Positions 36,186 to 45,630 of a stretch of DNA of 64,000 bases are shown piece after piece (position 1 is the first letter of the stretch; each line of letters starts with the position of its first letter). The position numbers were made by a program, and so were the translations under genes. Origin of the DNA: Rs1 sp038900335 (GTDB taxonomy: Bacteria > Pseudomonadota > Gammaproteobacteria > Pseudomonadales > Balneatricaceae). Below the pieces are notes generated by a model, which was not told where the DNA came from, made no database searches, and saw only the letters and a program-made list of their open reading frames with translations. The stretch is from assembly GCA_038900335.1 (NCBI GenBank), contig JBBMRB010000010.1, positions 85,213 to 149,212 of the forward strand, read 5' to 3'.

Positions 36186-36743
36186 ATGGTACAGACAGCA
36201 ACAAATACAGCATTAGAGTTAACCCAGAAATGGCTTGAAGAGGTTGTCGTGGGGATGAATTTATGTCCTTTTGCCAAACCAGTGCTCAAAGATAACAGCA
36301 TACATTATGCAGTTACAGCACAGAGTGATTGGAGTGAGCTATCTACTTTTTTTCTTGAAGAACTGACCCGTATTGCCGCGGTTGAAGAGCAGCAAATATC
36401 AACCAGTTTGTTGATCATCCCCCAGGGCTTACAAGATTTTTACGATTATTTAGATTTTGTTAGCGACTGTGAAGATTTAATTAAAAAAGCTGACTTAACT
36501 GATCAGTTTCAGTTGGCAAGTTTTCATCCTCACTATATTTTCGCGCAAGTAGATCCTGATGATGTGAGCCATTGGACGAATCGATCACCGTTTCCTATCG
36601 TCCATATTATTCGCGAGCAACAGATGAGTAGAGTGCTTGAAAAGCACCCTAACCCCGATAGCATCGCGCAGCGCAACATAGCGTTATTTCAAGAGATGGG
36701 AAAAGATGCGCTAATAGCGCGCTTTCCTCATTTCAAGCAGTAA
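36186..36743 (+). CDS. DUF1415 family protein
   Basis: 185-aa cytosolic protein of the DUF1415 family: TQKWLEEVVVGMNLCPFAKP near the N-terminus, then a FHPHYIFAQVDPDDVSHWTN stretch and RSPFPIVHIIREQQMSRVLE. The conserved Cys in NLCPFA and the His-rich FHPHY suggest a metal or redox site, but no function is known to me. AGAGAAAG precedes ATG 36186. Convergent with the fusion cyclase gene. Confidence 0.88.
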   Translation: MVQTATNTALELTQKWLEEVVVGMNLCPFAKPVLKDNSIHYAVTAQSDWSELSTFFLEELTRIAAVEEQQISTSLLIIPQGLQDFYDYLDFVSDCEDLIKKADLTDQFQLASFHPHYIFAQVDPDDVSHWTNRSPFPIVHIIREQQMSRVLEKHPNPDSIAQRNIALFQEMGKDALIARFPHFKQ

Positions 36744-36816
36744 TAAAACACTTCTAAAGCATAGGTATCATAACTGAGGGCTATCACTTAGCTGTGATTG
36801 AAATCTATATTTTTCA

Positions 36817-38337
36817 CTAGTATTCGCCGTGTGTTGCAATAGCGTTACGACCATCAGCTTTGGCTTGATAAAGCGCTTTATCGGCAGCTTCTATCAACAT
36901 CATAGGTGAGTTGATATCACTAGGTGTAAAGGAGGAAATACCTTGGCTGACGGTGATGATGTCGGCGACTTTAGAGGTTTTGTGGGCAATGTTTAAGTCC
37001 ATAATGATTTGGCGTAGGGTATCTGCAACATGTTTAGCACCGATGTTATTTGTTTCGGGCATTAAAATAGCGAATTCTTCACCGCCATAGCGACATACGG
37101 CGTCGTAAGGTCTATTGACCGCTTGTTGTAACGCCTTAGATATTGAGCGCAATGCAGAGTCGCCGGCGAGGTGTCCGTAATGATCATTAAAGGGTTTAAA
37201 AAAATCGACATCTAACATAATTAGCGCCAAATTTTGTCCTGTACGTGAGCTGCGACGCCACTCTTGCTCTAACAGTTTTTCAAATTCACGGCGGTTATTA
37301 ACACCTGTTAGGCCATCGATACGTGCTGAACGCTCTAGGACATCACGTGATTTTTTCAAATCTAGCATCATGCTGATACGCGCTTTAATAATACCAGGTG
37401 TACGCCCGCGTATTAAATAATCAGCAGCACCGGCTGAATATGCTGATAACTCGAGTTGATCATCATCTCGGGCGCCAATGATAGCAATCGGGGTATAGCC
37501 TAGCTTCATGCGTTGGCTGAATTTTTGATAACTTTCCAGTAGTTCATGCCAGTCGTCATCTGCATGCATTAATATTAAATCAGGTGAGTGCTGTTCAGAG
37601 TTAAATAACTGTTTTAGCTCTTGCATTGACGCTGGCAACAATATATTAAAATTGCTCTTTATCGCCGCAAGAGGTGCCCAAAGCGCTGTGACATCATTGG
37701 TACACAGTACAGCTATCGTGTGCAGGCTAGATGCTCTTTGCAATTTTGTTGCAGTGTTTTGTGTGTTGTGGACTTTACCGCAAAAAAAGTCCTGTATATC
37801 TTGCTCGCCCACCAGACCTAGCAGCTTGCGATTATCTGGTGCTATGGTGGCTGGGATACGTGAGCCTACGGCACTCTTACTCCATTGTGATTGCCACAGC
37901 TCTAGCTGCTCTTCACATTCATCCTCTACTTCTAAATCTGGCGGTAGGCCCGCCTCTTCAATACACTGGAAAATAACACTAGGGCAGGAGATATCTTGGC
38001 CATTAACCCACAGCGCTGTGTAAAAAATATCGCGCAATTTATTGGCTTTGTCAGCATCAATTAATTTCGCTGCGATAATACAGAGAATAGCAAAGCGGCT
38101 ATCGGGGCGTTCGGATGGTAATACTAAAGGGGTTTTTGTGGCGATAGATCGAACAGCAAATACATCACTGGCAAGCTCGGTTGCAATCTCTGGCCTATCA
38201 CCATAAATTCCTAGGTCAGGGGCGTGTTCAACTAAGCGAAAGTCTACGCTACTTAATAACTCTAGGTTTTTAAGAGACTGATGTAAGGCGTAACTATAAG
38301 GGCAGTTTAAATCACCGTAAACTATATGCTGTTCCAT
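36817..38337 (-). CDS. DsbA-like / pseudo-receiver / GGDEF fusion diguanylate cyclase
   Basis: 506-aa soluble protein with three parts. Residues 1-195 look like a DsbA/HCCA-isomerase-type thioredoxin fold: IVYGDLNCPYSYALH with a single Cys (CPYS), and VGSRIPATI with the likely cis-Pro. Residues about 205-330 resemble a receiver (LILMHADDDW, YTPIAIIGARDDD, GAADYLIRG) but lack the phospho-acceptor context and the Lys, so it is probably not phosphorylated. The GGDEF domain (about 335-500) has an intact RYGGEEF active site and an RPYD inhibitory site five residues before it. It should make c-di-GMP with product inhibition. There is no signal peptide, so the thioredoxin-fold part is cytoplasmic. 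Confidence 0.88.
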   Translation of the reverse strand: MEQHIVYGDLNCPYSYALHQSLKNLELLSSVDFRLVEHAPDLGIYGDRPEIATELASDVFAVRSIATKTPLVLPSERPDSRFAILCIIAAKLIDADKANKLRDIFYTALWVNGQDISCPSVIFQCIEEAGLPPDLEVEDECEEQLELWQSQWSKSAVGSRIPATIAPDNRKLLGLVGEQDIQDFFCGKVHNTQNTATKLQRASSLHTIAVLCTNDVTALWAPLAAIKSNFNILLPASMQELKQLFNSEQHSPDLILMHADDDWHELLESYQKFSQRMKLGYTPIAIIGARDDDQLELSAYSAGAADYLIRGRTPGIIKARISMMLDLKKSRDVLERSARIDGLTGVNNRREFEKLLEQEWRRSSRTGQNLALIMLDVDFFKPFNDHYGHLAGDSALRSISKALQQAVNRPYDAVCRYGGEEFAILMPETNNIGAKHVADTLRQIIMDLNIAHKTSKVADIITVSQGISSFTPSDINSPMMLIEAADKALYQAKADGRNAIATHGEY

Positions 38338-38587
38338 GTTAACTTATCCTAAATTAGCTGTCTGCTGAGTTAAATGTATCTAAAGGCAATGTGTAAGTAA
38401 TAGAACGGGTTCAGCAGTGATCATTAGTTATACCTTAAATACCATAGCTGAGAAATAGTAGATAAAATTAAATATAACAATAGGCCAGTATTTTATTGTG
38501 AATTTAGCGATTTTAGGCGCATATCAGCGATAAAGTCATTAGTTGCTAGAGTATTGCATATTAAGTGTCGAGCGAGGAGTAAATATT

Positions 38588-38623
38588 CACCATCTAAGCT
38601 GATGTTATATCAGCCTGATGGTG
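38588..38623 (-). terminator. Hairpin after phoU
   Basis: Nested stem CACCATC...GATGGTG enclosing GCTGAT...ATCAGC, 15 bp past the phoU stop. On the minus strand it is followed by AATATTTACT. It probably ends the pstC-pstA-pstB-phoU transcript. The rest of the 300-bp gap to the fusion cyclase gene shows nothing else. Confidence 0.6.
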
Positions 38624-38637
38624 ATATTTATGATGAA

Positions 38638-39372
38638 TTACAGAGAATCTTCGACAGTCGATTTCATCTCTTTTAAACTTTGATGACGGACATTAGTACC
38701 GCTAACTAGATAGATGATGTGCTCGGCCATGTTACGAGAGTGATCGCCAATACGCTCAAGTGAGCGCAATACCCAGATGACATTTAAGCAGCTAGAAATA
38801 GAGCGAGGGTCTTCCATCATCAAGCTCACTAGTGTGCGCATGGCAGAGCGGTATTCTTGATCGACCGCTTTATCACTCTTTGCTACTTTGTATGCCTGCT
38901 CAATATCGCCCCTAGCAAAAGCCGTTAATACATCCTTTACCATAGTGCGTACTAGGTTGCCGATGTGACGTACTTCTTGAAAGCCATGTTGTGAGCCGCC
39001 AAGATTGGTGAGCTCTAGCGTTTGCTTGCTAATGCGTACCGCTTCATCGCCCATGCGCTCTAAATCCACCACTGCTTTAGATATAGATAGTATCAGGCGC
39101 AAATCAGAGGCTGCAGGTTGGCGACGAGCAATAATGCTGGTGCAGCGCTCATCAATTTGTAGCTCCATTGCGTTGGTCTGAACATCCGTATTTAATGTTT
39201 CTTGTGCCAGCTCAACATTCGCTGTTAATAGCGCTTCGATTGACTGGTGAACTTGGCGTTCAACCAAGCCGCCCATCGCTAATAACTCGGTGCGTATTTG
39301 CTCTAGCTCTTCATTAAACTGCTGAGAGATATGGCTAGAGTAACCTTCTGTGTTTGATTCTGCTGTCGTCAT
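38638..39372 (-). CDS. phoU: Phosphate transport regulator PhoU
   Basis: 244-aa protein built of two repeated three-helix PhoU bundles. The metal-binding motifs are VVDLERMGDEAVRIS in the first repeat and SLERIGDHSRNMAEHI in the second. It links PstSCAB to PhoR and silences the Pho response when phosphate is plentiful. AAGGAG lies 7 nt before ATG 39372. Last gene of the pst operon. Confidence 0.96.
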   Translation of the reverse strand: MTTAESNTEGYSSHISQQFNEELEQIRTELLAMGGLVERQVHQSIEALLTANVELAQETLNTDVQTNAMELQIDERCTSIIARRQPAASDLRLILSISKAVVDLERMGDEAVRISKQTLELTNLGGSQHGFQEVRHIGNLVRTMVKDVLTAFARGDIEQAYKVAKSDKAVDQEYRSAMRTLVSLMMEDPRSISSCLNVIWVLRSLERIGDHSRNMAEHIIYLVSGTNVRHQSLKEMKSTVEDSL

Positions 39373-39423
39373 GGTTTGGCTCCTTAAAAATGACGTTTAC
39401 GATAGATCCTTAGCAAGGTTGCC

Positions 39424-40254
39424 TTAACCAAAGCGACCGGTAATGTAGTCTTCAGTTTGTTTCTTTTCTGGGTTGGTAAATAGTGTGTCAGTGACACCGA
39501 ATTCTATTAAATCGCCCATGTACATAAAGGCAGTGTAATCTGAAACACGCGCTGCTTGTTGCATATTATGGGTAACAATAATGATAGTAAAATCTTTTTT
39601 CAGCTCATGAATTAGCTCTTCGATTTTAAGCGTAGAGATAGGATCAAGAGCAGAAGCAGGCTCATCTAATAATAGAATTTCCGGTTTCACCGCAATGGTG
39701 CGGGCAATAACAAGTCGCTGTTGTTGACCACCTGACATGCCTAGTGCACTTTCGTGTAAGCGATCTTTAACCTCATCCCATAGCGCCGCTGATTTTAGTG
39801 CCCACTCGACAGTTTCATCAATCACTCGTTTTTGCTTAACCCCTTGTATACGCAAGCCGTAGGCGACGTTCTCGTAGATGCTCTTAGGAAAAGGGTTAGG
39901 TTTTTGAAATACCATACCGACACGGCGACGAAGCTCTGCAACATCGACATCTTTGTTGTAGATGTTCTTTTCATCCAGATTGATAGCGCCGCCAATACTA
40001 CAGCTATCGACTAAATCATTCATACGATTAAAGCATCGCAGTAATGTTGATTTGCCACAGCCAGATGGGCCGATAAACGCAGTCACTCGGTTTTTCGGGA
40101 TATCCATGGTAATACCGTGCAGCGCTTCTTTATCACCGTAAAATACTTTTAAATCACGCGTATTTAGCATGATTTCTTCATCGGCGAACTTTAAGCTTTC
40201 TTGGCCTTTAAGAAGTGAGCTTAGGTCTATATTTGCAGTTTTAACTTGAGACAT
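39424..40254 (-). CDS. pstB: Phosphate ABC transporter ATPase PstB
   Basis: 276-aa cytoplasmic ATPase of the high-affinity phosphate importer. Walker A is GPSGCGKST, signature MSGGQQQRL, Walker B ILLLDEPASALDP and switch His in IIVTHNMQQAA. RCFNRMNDLV after Walker A is diagnostic for PstB. It sits between pstA and phoU with short gaps (32 and 51 bp). Confidence 0.97.
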   Translation of the reverse strand: MSQVKTANIDLSSLLKGQESLKFADEEIMLNTRDLKVFYGDKEALHGITMDIPKNRVTAFIGPSGCGKSTLLRCFNRMNDLVDSCSIGGAINLDEKNIYNKDVDVAELRRRVGMVFQKPNPFPKSIYENVAYGLRIQGVKQKRVIDETVEWALKSAALWDEVKDRLHESALGMSGGQQQRLVIARTIAVKPEILLLDEPASALDPISTLKIEELIHELKKDFTIIIVTHNMQQAARVSDYTAFMYMGDLIEFGVTDTLFTNPEKKQTEDYITGRFG

Positions 40255-40286
40255 AATGTTATCCTAAAATCTATATATGCTGAAAA

Positions 40287-41975
40287 TTACATTTCTAATG
40301 CTTTGTATTTTTCACGTAATTTATTGCGTATAGCCACCGCTGATAAGTTCAGTAAAGCGATAACTAAAATGAGTAAGAAAGCAGTGGCATAGACTAATGG
40401 TCTCGCTGCCTCAACGTTAGGGCTTTGAAAGCCGACGTCGTAAATATGAAAACCTAAATGCATGATCTTTTGATCTAGATGCAAATAAGGGTAGTTCATG
40501 TTCAGCGGTAGTGTCGGTGCTAACTTTACCACACCGACGAGCATCAGTGGTGCCACTTCTCCAGCAGCGCGGGCGATGGCCAAAATAACACCTGTCATCA
40601 TAGCGGGGCTGGTCATCGGTAAAATAACTTTAAATAAGGTTTCTGCCTTAGTTGCACCTAAAGCTAAAGAGCCCTCTTTTAACGAGCCAGGGATTCGGCT
40701 TAAACCCTCTTCAGTGGCGACAATAACAACCGGTACGGTTAATAGCGCTAAAGTAATTGATGCCCATAATAGACCACCGGTACCAAAGGTAGGTGATGGC
40801 AGTGCCTCAGGGTAAAATAGCTGATCTATCGAGCCGCCTAATACATAGACAAAAAATCCTAAGCCAAATACACCGTAAACAATAGAGGGAACACCTGCTA
40901 AGTTGTTAACTGCAATTCGAATTAAACGGGTGGTAAAACCTTGTTTTGCATATTCACTTAAATAAACCGCAGCGACCACACCAAATGGCGTCACCATGAT
41001 CGACATCAGGATAACCATCATCACGGTGCCAAATATAGCAGGGAAGATACCACCTTCAGTATTCGCCTCACGTGGGTCCTCTGAAACAAACTCCCATAAT
41101 TTAGCGATGTAGTGTATAACTTTATCAGTAGTACTCATGTCATTAGCGCGAAAGATGCGCACGATATGAGAGACTTCAACATCGATCACTTGCCCTGTTG
41201 ATACTTCAACAGTGACGCTATCACGATTGATCTTTTGGTATAGAGAGATTAGCTGATCTTCGAGCTTTTTATAGGCCGCTTGTAATACCGCGGTTTCTTC
41301 AGCAATTGCCTGCAGCGCACTAGGAGTTGCTTCGTTATCAATTTCTAGGCGGCGCTGATCAAGACGCAGTCTTTCGAGTGCGTGGTTAATACGGCCAATA
41401 TCATCTTTTTCTATACGCAGGATATCGGCGCGAATTTTTGTCGCTCTCGCAACGCTTTCATCCAAACGCTGCCACAGTTGCATATACTGCTCTGTTTTTT
41501 CGTAGCCATCATAGCTAGCTTGCACTTCGCCCTGTTGTTTGATGCTGCGCAGATAGCCATATAGATTGCCCCACTCATAACGTTCAGCTGAGAACAGCAT
41601 GGCAGGTTTTTTAACATCACTAAGGTTTCTATCGATTACCCAGTTAAAATCAATGCCACCGATGTCTCTGTTACCCGTTTTTAGTAGTTTGCGCTCAAGG
41701 CTTTCAATTCCTGCTTCTACTTTGAGACCTGAGTCACGTAACTGTGTCGCTGCCACATCTTCACTTTGTACTACTTCACCAATCACAACACGTCTCTGAT
41801 CTTGTTGTGTATAGGTTGCCTGTATGACATCAGCAGGCCAAAAGTGAGCCAGGCCACGCACTGCAATTAAGCTGATAAGGCTGACCACCATGATGACACA
41901 TATGGCGACCGCTCCAGCATTTAACCAGACCCAAGGAGATCCAGATTTTGTCCAACTTGAAATGGATGTTTTCAT
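40287..41975 (-). CDS. pstA: Phosphate ABC transporter permease PstA, enlarged
   Basis: Permease of 562 aa, almost twice the enteric PstA length. The C-terminal 270 residues are the normal MetI-type permease, with PFGVVAAVYLSEYAKQG, NNLAGVPSIVYGVFGLGFFV and the EAA-type loop EEGLSRIPGSLKEGSLALGA. After one N-terminal helix (about 17-39) comes an inserted region of roughly 240 residues, predicted periplasmic. It contains a likely coiled coil near 165-250 rich in Arg, Leu and Glu (LERLRLDQRRLEID). Large PstA forms are known in marine gammaproteobacteria and pseudomonads. It pairs with the enlarged PstC next door. Confidence 0.94.
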   Translation of the reverse strand: MKTSISSWTKSGSPWVWLNAGAVAICVIMVVSLISLIAVRGLAHFWPADVIQATYTQQDQRRVVIGEVVQSEDVAATQLRDSGLKVEAGIESLERKLLKTGNRDIGGIDFNWVIDRNLSDVKKPAMLFSAERYEWGNLYGYLRSIKQQGEVQASYDGYEKTEQYMQLWQRLDESVARATKIRADILRIEKDDIGRINHALERLRLDQRRLEIDNEATPSALQAIAEETAVLQAAYKKLEDQLISLYQKINRDSVTVEVSTGQVIDVEVSHIVRIFRANDMSTTDKVIHYIAKLWEFVSEDPREANTEGGIFPAIFGTVMMVILMSIMVTPFGVVAAVYLSEYAKQGFTTRLIRIAVNNLAGVPSIVYGVFGLGFFVYVLGGSIDQLFYPEALPSPTFGTGGLLWASITLALLTVPVVIVATEEGLSRIPGSLKEGSLALGATKAETLFKVILPMTSPAMMTGVILAIARAAGEVAPLMLVGVVKLAPTLPLNMNYPYLHLDQKIMHLGFHIYDVGFQSPNVEAARPLVYATAFLLILVIALLNLSAVAIRNKLREKYKALEM

Positions 41976-41995
41976 TGTCGTTTTCCTTGTTTGGC

Positions 41996-44272
41996 TTACA
42001 GCGAACCGTATTTGTTACGTAGTCTATGCCTGATAACTTCAGCAAAGGTGTTGACCACAAAAGTAAATAAGAACAGCGAGAAAGCTGCTAAGAATAAGAT
42101 GCGATAATGGGTACTGGCGACTTCCGCTTCCGGCATTTCAACTGCGATGTTAGCAGCGAGCGTACGCATACCCTCAAAGATATTGACATCCATAATCGGT
42201 GTATTACCGGTGGCCATTAATACAATCATGGTTTCACCGACAGCGCGGCCCATACCCACCATTAAGGCTGAAAATATACCTGGGCTAGCGGTAGGTAATA
42301 CCACCCGAGTCATTGTTTGCCAAGGTGTTGCACCGAGTGCGAGTGAGCCATAGCTCAAATGCTTTGGCACTGAGAAAATAGCATCTTCAGTGATAGTAAA
42401 TATGGTAGGGATTACCGCAAAACCCATCGCAATACCAACGACTAGCGCGTTGCGTTGATCAAACGGAATACCGATATCATCAGTAATCCACTGTCTCATA
42501 TCACCACCAAACAGTAAGGTTTCTATATAGGGGGCACAGTAAACGCTCATTAGGGTTGCGATAATGACAACGGGGATTAAAAGAGCGGCATCCCAGCCCG
42601 CAGGCAAAATATTCCTGATATGTTTAGGCAGGTTTGCCCAACCAAAACCAAAGGCTAGTATCGCGGCGGGTATGGCAAGTAAGGTTAAGAAGATGCCCGC
42701 CAGGTTATTTTCAATGAAGGGTGCGAGCCACAAGCCTGCCAAAAAACCAAGAATAACGGTAGGCAGTGCCTCCATTAATTCAATTAACGGCTTCACTTTA
42801 CGGCGCATAGCTGGGGCCATGAAATAAGCGGTATAGATAGCGCCGCATATTGCTAGAGGTGTCGCTAATAGCATGGCGTAAAAAGCTGCTTTTAGGGTGC
42901 CAAAGGCTAGCGGCATTAGGCTGTATTTAGGTTCAAAATCATTGTTTGAAGCTGATGACTGCCAAACATACTCAGGCTCTTCATAGCCTTCATACCACAC
43001 TTTATTCCAAAGCGCAGTCCAGGAAATATCTGGGTGCTCGTTATCGACTTTAAATAAGCTGATTTCACCGTTAATTTCAACTAATAGTGCATTTGAGCGC
43101 GGCGCATAAGCAATGGCGGTAGCGTTATCAGTCGTAATGTTTTGGGCGAGTACTTGACGATTAGCTGTCGCGTTGTAAAGGTGTAACTCGCCATTAGTAT
43201 CCAGTACAGCAAAGCCTTTGCGACGATGCTCCATGGCTATTAAGGATACCGCACTTTGCGCTTGCTCAAATTCGCGTATTTTTTGTAGCTGCCAGTCATT
43301 ATCGGCATCTCTAACTAAAAACCACTGCGATGTTAGGCCTTGATTATCACTAATAATGAGTGAGTGTCCGCCTAGTAATAGTGAGAACGAAGTGATTTGT
43401 GCCGATGTCGCCTGTACTGTTTGCACTAGCTTTTGATCGTCTTTATCACTTAAATCAAACAGCGCGACTTTGTTGTTACCATCAGACGCTAACAACCAGC
43501 GCTGGCCAGGTAGTAGTAATAGCTCTTTAGAAGCGAAGTCAAATTTAGGTAAATCAAACGAATTCGTTGAGACTTCTACTTCATCAGTAAATAAGTTCTT
43601 TTCAGAAGAGATATTAGTTTGAGTCAACTGTTGCCTGTTACCGGCGACCACGCTCCATTTCTCTTCATTATTAGAGATAGTTAATAGATCGATGGCAGCA
43701 TTCGCAACTTTAATAGGCGCTTCACCTAGCGGATAACTAATTGAAGGCGTAATTACTCGTTGATCATTTGGGTAGGTACTGGTGTATTCATGCTTGAATA
43801 TTTTCACTTCACCATTGGCAAAGCCGATCGCAAAAATTCTAGAAGGCTCTGAGACGATAGCAAAGCTAGTTGCCTTAGCGCCACTGGGAACTGATATCGT
43901 CTGTTTCGCGATTTCACGACCAGTAACAGAGTTAAAGAACACAATTTGCTGAGCGTCTGTAATACGTAGCCCGACTTCTACTTGCTCTTCAATTGCCAGA
44001 TATAAAGTGTTGCCATCACCTGGGCTTTGATAAGGTTGTGATACTTGCTCGTTAACTGACCAAGGGTGAATGTCAGCTGCTTTAAACAGCGGCATTATTT
44101 CCCATAGCAGATAAAAGAAAATTAGTAGTATAGCGACAATAACACTGAACCCGCCAACCGTTATTGAGCCGGTGGCTAAGCGGTTTTTAATCGCGCGAAA
44201 CTTTCTGTGTCTCGCCATTGAAGGGGTATTAAAATCGATCTCTGGCTGCTTCGATGTTGAAGTATTGTTCAT
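41996..44272 (-). CDS. pstC: Phosphate ABC transporter permease PstC, enlarged with beta-propeller-like domain
   Basis: Permease of 758 aa. A first helix at about 35-57 is followed by a roughly 370-residue region, predicted periplasmic. It is made of repeated beta-rich units such as IFAIGFANGEVKIFKH, WLLASDGNNKVALFDL, GFAVLDTNGELHLYN and NALLVEINGEISLFKV, which look like WD40-type propeller blades. The C-terminal 300 residues are the MetI-type permease (ELMEALPTVILGFLAGLW, AIFSVPKHLSYGSLALGA). It has its own Pho box 49 bp upstream, behind a terminator that follows pstS. Confidence 0.94.
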   Translation of the reverse strand: MNNTSTSKQPEIDFNTPSMARHRKFRAIKNRLATGSITVGGFSVIVAILLIFFYLLWEIMPLFKAADIHPWSVNEQVSQPYQSPGDGNTLYLAIEEQVEVGLRITDAQQIVFFNSVTGREIAKQTISVPSGAKATSFAIVSEPSRIFAIGFANGEVKIFKHEYTSTYPNDQRVITPSISYPLGEAPIKVANAAIDLLTISNNEEKWSVVAGNRQQLTQTNISSEKNLFTDEVEVSTNSFDLPKFDFASKELLLLPGQRWLLASDGNNKVALFDLSDKDDQKLVQTVQATSAQITSFSLLLGGHSLIISDNQGLTSQWFLVRDADNDWQLQKIREFEQAQSAVSLIAMEHRRKGFAVLDTNGELHLYNATANRQVLAQNITTDNATAIAYAPRSNALLVEINGEISLFKVDNEHPDISWTALWNKVWYEGYEEPEYVWQSSASNNDFEPKYSLMPLAFGTLKAAFYAMLLATPLAICGAIYTAYFMAPAMRRKVKPLIELMEALPTVILGFLAGLWLAPFIENNLAGIFLTLLAIPAAILAFGFGWANLPKHIRNILPAGWDAALLIPVVIIATLMSVYCAPYIETLLFGGDMRQWITDDIGIPFDQRNALVVGIAMGFAVIPTIFTITEDAIFSVPKHLSYGSLALGATPWQTMTRVVLPTASPGIFSALMVGMGRAVGETMIVLMATGNTPIMDVNIFEGMRTLAANIAVEMPEAEVASTHYRILFLAAFSLFLFTFVVNTFAEVIRHRLRNKYGSL

Positions 44273-44320
44273 ACTCTTATATCCAATTTTAAAAAACTAT
44301 GTAGGGAATATAAGATTTTA

Positions 44321-44340
44321 ATGTGACAGTAATGTTACAA
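44321..44340 (-). promoter_or_regulatory. Pho box upstream of pstC
   Basis: On the minus strand TTGTAACAT and CTGTCACAT are direct repeats offset by 11 bp, 49 bp before pstC. This gives pstCAB-phoU its own PhoB-dependent promoter separate from pstS. Confidence 0.75.
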
Positions 44341-44431
44341 GTTGACTTATTACACGATAATTAGCAAGTTTGTGATAATACGAGGGCAATTGCTGGGCTA
44401 TAAGTGTGAGTTACTTGATAAAGATACAGCT

Positions 44432-44453
44432 AAAAAAGCAGCCAGCGGCTGCT
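44432..44453 (-). terminator. pstS terminator
   Basis: On the minus strand AGCAGCC-GCT-GGCTGCT is followed by TTTTTAG. It is a compact rho-independent terminator between pstS and pstC that would favour excess pstS over the membrane genes. Confidence 0.85.
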
Positions 44454-44495
44454 CTTAAGCTGTTAATAGGTCTTGTGAGAGAACCTATCGCGTGG

Positions 44496-45467
44496 TTATA
44501 GTCCTAAAGCTTTCATTTGTTTAGCAACAACTTTAGCAGGTAGCGGGATGTAACCATCTTTTACAACCACTTCTTGACCAGAGGTAGACATAACCATTTT
44601 TAAGAACTCGCGCTCCATCGGTGGTAAAGCGTGGCCTGGTTTTTTGTTTACGTATACGTATAAGAATCTAGCGAGTGGGTAAGTACCGTTCACTGCATTA
44701 TCTGGTGTTGCTTCAATGTAGTTTTGATCATCTTTTTTGGTTAAAGGTAGTGCACGAACGGATGATGTTTTGTAACCAATACCTGAGTAGCCAATACCAT
44801 TTAGCGAGGTAGACACTGACTGTACTACAGAGGCAGAACCTGGTTGCTCGTTGACGCTGTTACGGAAATCGCCCTTACAAAGTGCTTTGCTTTTAAAGTA
44901 GCCATAAGTGCCTGATACTGAATTACGACCAAAAATTTGGATGTTTTTCGTACCGATATCACCACTTAAGCCGACATCGCTCCATTTAGTGATATCTTGC
45001 TCTAATCCGCATTTGCGAGTAGAGGAAAAGACCGCGTCTAGTTGCTTAATTGACATGCCTTTAATTGGGTTATCTTTATGGACGAAAACTGCTAATGCAT
45101 CAATTGCTACCGGTACAGCTGTTGGCTTATATCCGTATTTTTTCTCAAACGCTGCAACTTCTTTGTCTTTCATCATGCGGCTCATAGGGCCCATGTTAGA
45201 AGTGCCTTCAGTCAACGCTGGTGGTGCAGTTGAAGAACCTGCCGCCTGGATTTGAATGTTAACATTTGGGTAGTGACGTTTGAACGATTCAGTCCAAAGT
45301 GTCATTAAGTTAGCTAGCGTATCAGAGCCAACACTTGATAGGTTACCAGAGACACCAGAAGCTTTGGTGTATGTCGGTAAACCCTTGTCTAATAAGTCTG
45401 CAGCATTTAATGCAAGTGGTGTAGCGCAAAGTGTGGCAACTGCCATCATTTTCATTATCGGTTTCAT
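44496..45467 (-). CDS. pstS: Periplasmic phosphate-binding protein PstS
   Basis: 323-aa exported binding protein with a signal peptide at about 1-22 (ATLCATPLALNAA). Phosphate-binding loops are visible: SSVGSDTLANLM, AAGSSTAPPALTEGTSNMGP, and GRNSVSGTYGYFK. It captures phosphate for PstCAB. It leads the Pho cluster, with its own Pho box 64 bp upstream and a terminator after it. The next gene, yciA, is divergent. Confidence 0.96.
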   Translation of the reverse strand: MKPIMKMMAVATLCATPLALNAADLLDKGLPTYTKASGVSGNLSSVGSDTLANLMTLWTESFKRHYPNVNIQIQAAGSSTAPPALTEGTSNMGPMSRMMKDKEVAAFEKKYGYKPTAVPVAIDALAVFVHKDNPIKGMSIKQLDAVFSSTRKCGLEQDITKWSDVGLSGDIGTKNIQIFGRNSVSGTYGYFKSKALCKGDFRNSVNEQPGSASVVQSVSTSLNGIGYSGIGYKTSSVRALPLTKKDDQNYIEATPDNAVNGTYPLARFLYVYVNKKPGHALPPMEREFLKMVMSTSGQEVVVKDGYIPLPAKVVAKQMKALGL

Positions 45468-45530
45468 GTCTAAGCTCCTGAAAGCTATTAATTGAATGAT
45501 TTAATGTGATGGCCTTACTTTAAGAGTTAA

Positions 45531-45550
45531 ATGTGACAGCTATGTGACAA
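45531..45550 (-). promoter_or_regulatory. Pho box upstream of pstS
   Basis: On the minus strand TTGTCACAT and CTGTCACAT are near-identical direct repeats offset by 11 bp, 64 bp upstream of pstS. This is the best Pho box in the window. Confidence 0.85.
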
Positions 45551-45630
45551 TCGCAAAATAAAGGACAAAAAATATTTTTAGTTAGCTTTTAGCAATCCCT
45601 TGGTAATATCATCGAGTTATAAGAGCACAT

